DNA of 64,000 nt from Paulinella micropora (lineage: Eukaryota > Cercozoa > Imbricatea > Euglyphida): contig BJOX01000040.1 in assembly GCA_009731375.1 (NCBI GenBank), forward strand, positions 308,358 through 372,357. The letters are read 5' to 3'. Shown piece after piece: positions 48,642 through 56,887 of the stretch (positions are counted from its first letter, which is position 1; each line of letters starts with the position of its first letter). The notes beneath the pieces are model-generated. The model ran no database searches. It saw only the letters and a list, made by a program, of their open reading frames with translations, and had not been told where the DNA came from. Position numbers and translations under genes: made by a program.

Positions 48642-49446
48642 TTATGACATCACCAAACCTACCCTAGTAGGTTTGGTGATGAATGGCGGGTATGCGTAGA
48701 TAAATAGCGCCACAATACCAAACAGCACAGCGGCAACGGCAAGCACAAGAGCATGACAAGGACCGTCATCTGAAGATAAGCAACACACACAGAAACATGC
48801 AGCAAAAAGTAAAAGGATGATGAAGAAAGCCAGGATGGCGCTATAGGCGCTCTTGGGTTGACACGCAGCATTGATGGCGTAGGAGATATTGCACGATCCG
48901 TTGCAGCCAACCTGCCAGCTGAGCTGTAGGTCTTCCCAGCGCTTTCGGGCTTTATCAATAGAATCGCTTCTGTACACCATGGTTCCTGCAGTACACATCC
49001 TCGCTGTCCTCGTCGCTGCCCCATCTCAGCGAATCGCTCAGCTGTAGGGTTAGGCTCGTCACGTTATAGCTTTCAGCAGGTTTGTAATAAAAGTTGAGCT
49101 TGTGCAGGAACTGGCATTTTGTAGCCGCCTCATGATCAAAAGGTCTGACAGAACCTAGAATCACGGTTCCGTTTGAAGAGTTGGCCTGCCTCCAACTTAA
49201 ATCTCGGATATTTTTATCTTTGCAGCAACGAATCGATTTTGAAGCACGTCCGGTACTCTGAGCGTCGCCTGCTCTGCTTGTGGTCAGTGAGTACACAGCG
49301 CCGCTACTGCTCCAAAGCGAGGCGCTGCTCCTAGGCGAGGCGCTGATAGTGCGGCTGCTCCTATAAGAGGAGTGGTGGACTCTACCCGCCGCCAATAGCT
49401 GTCCGCACAGCACTAGGAAAACCCAAAGAAATAATGCTTGTTTCAT
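48642..49446 (-). pseudogene. Secreted/two-TM protein, family member 3, frameshifted
   Basis: From MKQALFLWVFLVLCGQLLAA at 49446 the frame encodes a signal segment, a Ser/Arg-rich insertion, then SIRCCKDKNIRDLSWRQANS, FLHKLNFYYKPAESYNVTSL, and ends early at 48955. The rest (MVYRSDSIDKARKRWEDLQL, CNISYAINAACQPKSAYSAI, then two TM segments) is in another frame from about 48985 to 48642. Alignment with the intact relative at 55789-56451 shows one extra base near 48975-48990, not in a homopolymer, so the break is probably real. A TATA box precedes the start. Confidence 0.7.
48648..48681. terminator. Perfect hairpin over the 3' end of the two-TM gene
   Basis: A 15-base stem (CATCACCAAACCTAC / GTAGGTTTGGTGATG) and a 4-base loop cover the last codons. 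It may help 3'-end formation. Confidence 0.5.
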
Positions 49447-49452
49447 AAGGTA

Positions 49453-49463
49453 GGTTTTATATA
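49453..49463 (-). promoter_or_regulatory. TATA box of two-TM member 3
   Basis: Minus-strand GTATATAAAAC, within 20 bases of the ATG at 49446, the same short spacing as at 7.39 and 35.88 kb. Confidence 0.55.
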
Positions 49464-49616
49464 CAGAAAACCTACTAGTCGCTAGGGAAGGAAAGAAGTG
49501 AAGGAGAGAGAGAGAGAGGGCGCGGGAGGGAGGAAGGAAGAGGCAAGGGACTAGGGGGGCAGGGGTCGGCCCGCCTCCTGAAGCCGCATAATCTTCTTGT
49601 CTACAAATCGCACGGG

Positions 49617-49980
49617 TCAGCTGTCCAAGTGCTTTTCGGAGTTGCGGACCTGCACGAATACCATGTAAACGCGTCGGCGGGCGAAGTGAGCCTGCAATGG
49701 CTAGGAGAGTTGCTAAGAAATGGAGAGCCGAGTAGAAAGCTAGCTCTTGGGATGTTTGCAACCCTGGCGGCGGTTGCACATATATATAACCAAGGCTCAG
49801 CCGACGCTGCGGTGGCCATCATCAACGAAGAGTTAGCCAGCGCAAAAGATGCAACGTTCTTGTTGGAGGCTATAGCTTTGGTAGCCAACCTACGCTTTTG
49901 ACGGCCGGGAGACTATGCGACCTTTCTGACCATGCTGACACATTACTATAATTATAACAGAAAAAAAGAACAGCTCTCTG
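49617..49980 (+). pseudogene. Fragment of the kinase/helical-protein gene
   Basis: In a frame without ATG, YHVNASAGEVSLQWLGELL, LALGMFATLAAVAHIYNQGS and LLEAIALVANLRF match the join region of the gene at 52976-55440 (NASASELSLRSLQLL, LSLGVFVTLLANRM, KKAVALVANLRF). It stops at a TGA near 49901, after which DYATFLTMLTHYYNYN resembles the next segment there (PSFLDVLAHYVE). This fragment shows the two parts of the kinase gene were once one frame. Confidence 0.65.
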
Positions 49981-50034
49981 AACCCGTGTATCATCCTCCC
50001 TCCCCTCTCTCAGTCAGTGTTCTTCGCTTGCCCC

Positions 50035-51203
50035 TCAAGTGCTAGGGCTTCGAGTTTTTCGCAGTAGCTCGGCGTTTCGCAATCTCTCTCGAAGAATGAC
50101 AGCTCGGGCGGGGCGTCCCGCTCCGAGCCTTCGCCCCGCGCGGCAAGCCTGCGGATTGGTGGCCTGATGATGATGCCGGGCGGCGTCGGGGGCGCTGACA
50201 ATGGCAGCCTGGTGATGACGCCGGGGCGGCGTCGGGGAAGCTGCCAATGGCAGCCTGATGAGCGGGCGATGCCTTGAGACGGGCGTTGCTGTGTAGACGT
50301 CAACGACCGCGCGCAGTCTCGAACGACCGCCGGCACGCGGACACCCAGCCACTTCTGTGCCGATGTTGGGCGTGGCTTGCGCTACGTCCTGACAAAAGGC
50401 GCCCCGCTGCGGCTCGCTCTGGACACGCGCTGCTTGCGCTGGCCTGATGATGTTAAGCATTGGCTCTGCACGCAAACGCTGCAGGTCTTGTTGCAGTTGG
50501 AAGGCAACGAGGTAGACCCACGGCATGGGTAGCAGGACGGATACAAACCCTAACGTCCACCCTACGAAAGGCCGCGACCCGCCCGCCAGCGCTAGCCAGA
50601 GCCAGAGCACGAGGTAGAAAGCGTGCAGGACCGCACAGCATGCAGAGGCGCACTGCAAGCAGCACAGGCCATGTGCGGCTCGCGCGCGCCGCGCGGAGTC
50701 GCCCACGCCGCCCCCGACGGACCGCCGCCCCCGACGGACCGCCGCAGCAGGCGTACATGCGAGTTGGTGCTGAAGAGAAACCAGGCGCCGTACAGCTGTG
50801 CGATCAGCAAAAAGACCCTGGGCGGCCAGTAGTTTTCGGTGGCGACAGCGAGCGCGTCCGAGGCTGCGCACACTGCTAGGCGCAGAAACCTGAATTCATG
50901 GCACGGATTGCGTGCGCTCAAAGGGCCCAACCCGTACGGGTAGCGTTCTAGGCACTCTAGCCACATGTGCCAGGCCAGCGGCAGTAGTAGGGATCTGTCT
51001 TCATTTTGCCCGCCGCGGAGAAGCGGCGAAACGACCGCGTGCGCTGTGGTCCAGAACCCGATGCGCACTGTCGTGAACACGGCGGTCCGCCGCCGACGTC
51101 CGCTGCCGACTCCCAGTTGCAGGCAAAGCAGCCACGCCATGCCGCACATGAACGCGGCGGCGGACGCGAGCCCGAGCTGCGCCGCCGCGGGGCTGCCTAC
51201 CAT
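50035..51203 (-). pseudogene. Multi-pass membrane protein broken by a 17-bp duplication
   Basis: From MVGSPAAAQLGLASAAAFMC at 51203 the frame encodes several hydrophobic segments (FMCGMAWLLCLQLGVG, VFTTVRIGFWTTAHAVV, VFLLIAQLYGAWFLFS). At 50709-50742 a 17-base unit is duplicated. Beyond it the meaningful frame is the next one (GLCCLQCASACCAVLHAFYL, VGWTLGFVSVLLPMPWVYLV), followed by a repetitive Arg/His/Pro-rich tail to about 50035. Removing one unit would give a single protein of about 390 residues, which supports a real recent duplication. General design resembles 28853-30111. Confidence 0.65.
50709..50742. repeat. 17-bp tandem duplication causing a frameshift
   Basis: Two identical adjacent units with CGCCCCCGACGGACCGC. 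Seventeen is not a multiple of three. Confidence 0.9.
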
Positions 51204-51319
51204 GTTACACGAAGGTCCAGGCGAGGTAGCTCAGAACGACGAGGAACGTGAAAGGGGGAAAGCAAGGGCGTTCGTTTTCTTATATTCCGTTTACAAAAAC
51301 AAAAAGCAGAAAAATGCCT

Positions 51320-51365
<46 letters not shown>

Positions 51366-51627
51366 NNNNNNNNNNCCCTCCCCGACCTCCATGTTCGTCG
51401 CACCCATTTGCACTGTCCGTTGCGCTTTGTGTAAATATCGCGCCCACCACCCCCCATTTCTTGGGCCCAAAGAAATGGGGGTGGAGGTCGGGGAGGGGGG
51501 GGCTCCCCCCTCCTTGTTTCCTTGTCGAGACTTTTTAATGTGTATATATATATATTGTACACCGGCAAAGCGCGCCTCTGCTCTCCCCCTCCCTTTCTCG
51601 TTCCTTGTTCTCAGGCTCGTCGTCGCC
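51204..51627. promoter_or_regulatory. Divergent intergenic region with nested inverted repeats and TATA box
   Basis: A C run and the gap 51366-51375 are followed by CCCTCCCCGACCTCC (51376-51390), whose inverse is at 51483-51497. Inside is a second hairpin, CCCCCATTTCTT (51451-51462) with its inverse at 51470-51481. TGTATATATATATATTG at about 51540-51556 lies 72 bases before the ATG at 51628. Confidence 0.6.
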
Positions 51628-52645
51628 ATGGCACAAGACAGTACCCATCGCCGACTATACAACTGGGCCAAGGAATTTACTGCCTCAGACAGGACTATGC
51701 ACGTGCTTGGCCAGGATGACACTGAACGTTGGGATAAACTCAACGTATTTTTTAGTTCTAGCAGGGGTACAGTACAGGCGTTTGCGCAGGTACGCCCTGG
51801 CGATGATGTCTTTTTTTCTTTCTAGTCCGCTCTGGGCATGTCTTTGTTGGGGTGCCATGTTGTCAGGACGAAGACATAGTACTCTGCGCAGCCGTCCTGC
51901 AGGCGACCTATCAAAGCTTTGAGGGGGGTCGTAGCTATACGCGCACGGAGCATAAGAGATTGGCTGCAGGCTGCCGCCCCCCCGCGAGCCGCATACGGCC
52001 GCTGCAGTCGCGGCCCCTGACTACTTTTGGGGTCAGTATGTACAGGCTTTGTGTGACTTTATCCAGCGCCAAGAGCAATTCAAGCCTACCCCGACGGCAC
52101 CCGGGACTGAGGCGTACTGGGATACGCTTGCAAGGGCACAAAGAGAAACAGTCTGCCGGAAATGCAAACACCGGAGGAGGCTGTCTTGCAAACACAAAGC
52201 CGCGGCGACACTACACGAACGTCTGCCTCGGGATACAGAAGCGTTCCGCGCCGCCCAAGTGCTGTATTGGTTGTATGCGCCCGCGGGCGGGGGGCGGGGG
52301 GGCTTAGTCGCCGCCGAAGAAGAGAAGAAGGAACGGCAGCTTCCCGTGCCCCCCGGCTGCCACGGACCCAGGCGAGGGCGCGAGAGAGACTCGAACGACA
52401 TAGATCACCGGAGCTTGTTCAAGTTTATCCAAAACGCAAGAAACGAATCGGTCCTAGGCGACGAGGACCATTTGAGGTGCTGGGGGATAGTCTTAAAAGC
52501 CAAGAAAAGAATTCAGAAAGGTGTGTACAACTTGGAGACTTTTCAGTCAGACGACGAAACGTTTGCTGCTGCTATGACTCTGTACTTAACACACCTCTCG
52601 TCCGAAGCGGCTGACATTGGAGTCTACAAACGAGTACGGCGCTAG
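51628..52645 (+). pseudogene. Unrecognised Cys-rich protein with two homopolymer frameshifts
   Basis: From MAQDSTHRRLYNWAKEFTAS. The first frame stops just after the T run 51811-51817. The next segment (SGHVFVGVPCCQDEDIVLCA, VLQATYQSFEGG) is in another frame until the C run 51977-51983. From there a third frame continues to the stop at 52645 (ALCDFIQRQEQFKPTPTAPG, CRKCKHRRRLSCKHK, LFKFIQNARNESVLGDEDHL). The CxxCxxRRRxxCxxK segment could bind zinc. All three segments have ordinary protein composition, so the gene is probably intact apart from homopolymer errors or recent slippage. I do not recognise the family. Confidence 0.6.
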
Positions 52646-52975
52646 AGGGGGGGGGGGGGGGGNNNNNNNNNNNNNNNNNNNNNNNNNGGGGGGGGGGGGG
52701 GGGGGGGGGGGGGGCATGTTCAAGACTTTTAGCAAGTCTTTTTTTAATTAAAACGCGGCCTGGAAAGCTAGGGTACCAGGACGAACCCCTGGTCGTGACG
52801 ACGCTGACAAGGAGGGGGAAGAGAGGGAGGAGGGGGGTTAATGCGCCACTAGCCTCAGCCATTTCAATCTTATACATGAAAAAGGACAACATAATAAAGA
52901 GAGAGAGAGGGAGACAGAGTGAGAAAAGCTTGGATTAGTTTTTCTTTTTTTTCTTGATCGATCGTGCCTAGACTG
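52646..52975. other. Intergenic region with poly-G and a gap
   Basis: G runs flank the gap 52663-52687. TTTTAATTAAAACG near 52742 may be a 3' signal. A GA-rich stretch at 52900-52920 precedes the next gene. Confidence 0.55.
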
Positions 52976-55440
52976 ATGGCCGGCCCTTTGACCCTCACAA
53001 CCCTGCTAGGAGAACTGCAGCGGATTCTTGAAAAACAAGCTTTGGGCCACACACAATCATGTACTAATGGCAAATGTACATTTCACAGCGATGGGACGAA
53101 GCCAAGCTGGTTAGCACAGGGCACATACAATATTGTCTTTTGTGCCGCGCCCGCCGGAACACAAGTGTATCGCTTCGGTTTCTTTGTGTACGACAGCGAG
53201 AACCGCGCGAAAGAACGAGTGAAGTGGAACGAAGCCATGGGCACACGCAGAATCAGCGCTTGTGAAAAGACAGAGTACAAGCAATTATCGGCTGATGAAG
53301 TGATAGATTTTATACAAAGGTTTAAAAGTCCGGTTTCATCCATCATCGATGATTACAAGAAACGGGGTCTGCAACAGATTTGTGTCGCAAGGCTTACAGC
53401 TGAAAGAAACGACATTATTGTAAAAGCGGAGGAGTCGGAACGGGCATTTCATACAATAGTTGGGCATTCGCTTTACTTGTTTCGCGAAGAGGCTAAGTAC
53501 GCACCCTTAGGTGACCTAAGGGCCTTCTTGGAGCATAAGTCCCGTACCCCAGAAAAGCGTACTGAGGCCTGGAAAGCGGCTTACGAAACCATAGAAAAGT
53601 ACACCACACTTTTTGAGGACATGCTGACACAAAACCAAATGCAGCGTCGTGACGATGCAGTGTTGGTTGATCTAAAGCCGTCTAATTTTCTTGTTTACAC
53701 GCGCCACGACTCGAGCAGATCAAATGCGGAGGCCTTGGATGTTGTCTTGGGCGATGCTGGCTTGTATGAGGGGTATCTTAACGCATCTGCCAGCGAGCTG
53801 AGCCTTCGCTCATTGCAATTGTTGAGCAGCCTGAACAAAAAAAAGGACCCGCCACTGCCTATGTTGCTGAACAAAAAAAAGGACCGGCCACTGCCTATGT
53901 TGCTGAACAAAAAAAGGACCGGCCACTGCCTATGTTGCTGAGCCTTGGCGTATTCGTCACTTTGCTGGCCAACAGAATGGCAGGCCCCGATTCCTCCAAC
54001 GATTGGCAAGAGGCGTTCCAAAGCGGTGTTAAATTATTACAAGATAAGCTCCAGGAAAAAGCAGCTGATCTAGGCCCCCAACAGGGCAAGCTTGATCTCC
54101 TAAAGAAAGCTGTAGCTTTGGTTGCAAATCTGCGGTTTCCCCCAGAAAGAGGATACCCATCTTTTTTGGACGTGTTGGCTCATTATGTAGAACCAGAAGG
54201 TAAATCCTGGATTCATGAAAAAGATTTCTCCAAATTTCAAGCAGAAGGTGATAAGTGGTTGGAGGCGCTACACGACTACTCCAACCCACAACCGGGGGCA
54301 CTGGATATGACCGCTGCGGCCGAGCAGTACACGAAGCTTTTGTACCAGGTCTTTGCGTGCGAGCAATGTGGAAAGCCTCCGTCTCCTGACAAGGAAAGCA
54401 TAAAGGAATTATTCAAAACGCTACAGAAGCGCTGCGAAAACCACCGAATACCTACATGGCTCCGCGACGCGAAGAATGTCAGCGGGTTGCTTTCCCATTA
54501 CCAGCGCCGTTTCCACAACGCCAAAGAGAAGAAGAAGCAAGCTGAAGAAGGCGACAGATCTCCGCGTGTGTTTTGGGATGAGGGAAAGGAATCAAAACGC
54601 ACCAATATTGTTACGTTTTTTTCTATTGCTGGTTGCCAGAGCATGGACCAGGCAGAGAATTATTGGAAATGGAGCTATTTTCTGTGCCTGCACAAAATTG
54701 GAGCTAGCGAGACGCGCACTATGAGCGCAATTAAGAGTCACTGGTCTGACCGCTATATAAAATGGAACGGAAAACCAAGTCCTAATTTCCTGTTCTGCTA
54801 CACCCAGCCCGACGACGAGGGCCTGCTAGCCAACATTTGGGCAGGGGAAGAAAAAACAGAGATTTTTTGGCCAAGGCCTGGGCACAACTATGGGCTCTTA
54901 TGCGCCGATACGCTGACGCGCTGTGGAGCTTCTCCGCGAGCACAGCTGAAGAGGCTGCGGATGTTCCGTTTTTTTACTTTAACCCCTGGGACCCGCAAGA
55001 CGTGGCGGTCTACCGTTTCGGGTTTGGGAACAAAACGCTAGTCAGGGTCCGCCTCTTGGAACCCAGGCTCCTGGCCAAAGGAAAGCCACTATCAATCTGG
55101 CGCAAGGACCTACACACAAATATGCAGACCCGCGGACTCAAGAACGCCACCGAGCTCGCGTTGGTATTCTACTTATCTTTGCTAACCAGCGGAGCCAACC
55201 TGCCCTGCGTCGCCACGAAAGATGGAATACACACGGCGATGTCCCCACTGCTGGAGCAATCAACAAAGAATGACACATCCATAGACTGGCAACGGACGCT
55301 TAAAGTCGCAAATCATGTAGCGGGAAACCTAAGCTTGACGGGCGGTATCCATTTGCTGTCCGATATCAGCAATGGGTTTAAGGGGGAGGGCCCGACGAGC
55401 ATTGTTGAGTCAGTCTCTTCGATTCTGACTCTCGGCCTGA
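52976..55440 (+). CDS. Kinase-like protein split from its helical C-terminal part
   Basis: MAGPLTLTTLLGELQ begins a kinase-like domain: glycine loop AQGTYNIVFCA (about 48-58), catalytic loop VLVDLKPSNFLVY (about 228-240), and GDAGLYEG (about 259) in place of DFG. It then reads into three 36-base repeats (NKKKDPPLPMLL units). The third unit lacks one A (53909-53915), so the first frame ends at 53941. The next frame (SLGVFVTLLANRMAGPDSS, KKAVALVANLRFPPERGYPS and a long helical region) continues to a second shift near 54849-54868 (A and T runs) and on past GPTSIVESVSSILTLGL at about 55430. The fragment at 49617 shows that the two parts belong together. The natural end is uncertain, because sequence from 55440 derives from an inverted two-TM gene. 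Confidence 0.65.
53831..53937. repeat. 36-bp tandem repeat, third unit one base short
   Basis: Units start at 53831, 53867 and 53903. The A runs are eight, eight and seven long. The missing A moves the frame. Confidence 0.95.
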
Positions 55441-55788
55441 CACACGCCCCCCGGCCCGCCAACACGCAGACAACAAACAAGACGACAACAGCAAAACACG
55501 AGCCACGATGTGGCCTTCCGCCACCTTCCTTGTACATGCATGCAATGTACAATCCAGCGATAGCAGGGATGGCTCTATAAGCGCTCTTTGGTTGACATTC
55601 CTTAGCTTCCTCGAAGGGTTTGCCATAATCGAGAATCACGCCTTTCGTAATTTAAATCTCAAAGCTAAAGACATTGTCAGCAGAACGACTTTGCGATTGG
55701 GGCAGGACCCGACGAGCATTCTTAAGTCAGTCTCTTCGATTCTGGCTCTCGGCCTGACACACGCAGCCTTGCCAAAACCCACCCCTGG
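55441..55788. other. Mosaic of kinase-gene 3' end and inverted two-TM gene pieces
   Basis: On the minus strand, pieces of a two-TM gene (LCFAVVFLFFVCVLAG-like and VILDYGKPFEEAKECQ) lie at about 55450-55640. They are followed on the plus strand by a second copy of the kinase-gene end (GQDPTSILKSVSSILALGLT against GEGPTSIVESVSSILTLGLT) up to a stop at 55792. So a unit of kinase end plus inverted two-TM gene is present twice, the first shortened. Confidence 0.7.
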
Positions 55789-56451
55789 TTAAATACTGAT
55801 GTATCGCGGAAATAAATCAATAAGAAACGCCACCAGGCCCGCCAACACGCAGACAAAAAACAAAAAGACAACAGCAAAACACAAACCACTATGTGGCTTT
55901 ATGCAACATTCCTGGGGGTCCATGCATGCAATATTAACCAAGCCACCGATAGCAGCCAAGAAGAAACAGATAGCAAGGATGGAGAAAGACTCGATGGCTC
56001 TATAAGCGCTCTTTGGTTGACATTCAGCATTGATGGCGTAGGAGATATTGCACGTTCCGTTGCAGCCAACATGCAAGCGGAGCAAATCGTATCTAAATGA
56101 CAGTTTATCAAGCGAATTGCTTCTGTACACCCTTATTTCTGTAGTACATTCCTCGTCGCCCTCGTGGCCCCAGCCCTGTCCAAGGCTTAAGTTTTTCACA
56201 TTATAAGTTTCAGCAGGTTTGTAATAGAAGTTGAGCCTATGCAAGTAATGACATTCCTTAGCTTCCTTGAAGGGTTGGCCATAATCTAGAATCACAGGTC
56301 CAGTGGAAGAGTTGGCGTGTCTCCAGCTTAAATCTCTGATGCTTTTATCTTTGCAGCAGCGAAGCGACGTTTTTGTAGTATCACGAGCGTTGCCTGACAG
56401 CTGTCCGCCCAGTACTAGGAGGAAAGTCCAAAGAAATAATGCTTTTTTCAT
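55789..56451 (-). CDS. Secreted/two-TM surface protein, family member 4 (intact)
   Basis: 220 residues from MKKALFLWTFLLVLGGQLSG at 56451: signal segment, an ectodomain with RCCKDKSIRDLSWRHANSS, HYLHRLNFYYKPAETYNVKN, GCNGTCNISYAINAECQ and several Cys, then TM1 FSILAICFFLAAIGGLVNIA and TM2 LCFAVVFLFFVCVLAGLVAF, with a short tail. It is the intact relative of 48642-49446 and shares design (not clear sequence identity) with 9487 and 12609. Three TATA boxes lie directly upstream. The 3' end meets the kinase-gene copy within a few bases. It is probably a cell-surface or envelope protein. Confidence 0.8.
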   Translation of the reverse strand: MKKALFLWTFLLVLGGQLSGNARDTTKTSLRCCKDKSIRDLSWRHANSSTGPVILDYGQPFKEAKECHYLHRLNFYYKPAETYNVKNLSLGQGWGHEGDEECTTEIRVYRSNSLDKLSFRYDLLRLHVGCNGTCNISYAINAECQPKSAYRAIESFSILAICFFLAAIGGLVNIACMDPQECCIKPHSGLCFAVVFLFFVCVLAGLVAFLIDLFPRYISI

Positions 56452-56464
56452 TTCCTGAGTTTTA

Positions 56465-56566
56465 TGTATATATATAACTCACTAGTCGCTTCCTCACCTC
56501 TTTATATATAACTCACTAGTCGCTTCCTCACCTCTTTATATATAACTCACTAGTCGCTTCTTCATT
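56465..56566 (-). promoter_or_regulatory. Triplicated 34-bp promoter unit with TATA boxes
   Basis: Three units of 34 bases, each with TATATATAACTCACTAGTCG on the plus strand. The related gene at 49446 has CCTACTAGTCGCTAGG and one TATA box in the same place, so ACTAGTCGCT is a shared promoter element. Confidence 0.75.
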
Positions 56567-56887
56567 AAAAAAAGCTCTGCCCTTTTTTAGCCGTACCCAA
56601 CAAACTTTAGTCAAACAAAACTCTCCCACCTTTCACTCCCGCCCCTTCCTCTCTCCCTCTTGCCNNNNNNNNNNGCTCCTTAACCAGAGAACAGCCGGGT
56701 TGGGCGGGGGTGTGTGTGTGACCCCCTTTCCTTCCCTTCCTCTCCCTCTTCCCGCCCCCCTTTCCCCCCCCTTTCATCTCTTTTCCCGCCCCCCTCCCTT
56801 TCTCTCTCCTCCCCCGGCAAAAGAAATAAAGAGCAGAAAGCCAACCAAGGAGGAAAACACCAAATAGGAGCTCGAGGCGGCTCTCTC
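56567..56887. other. CT-rich intergenic region with a 10-base gap
   Basis: Gap 56665-56674, then a GT run and long CCCTTTCC-type pyrimidine tract up to about 56820, and an A-rich stretch before the primase ATG. The plus frame is open through it but encodes only Ser/Pro-rich low-complexity sequence. Confidence 0.6.
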
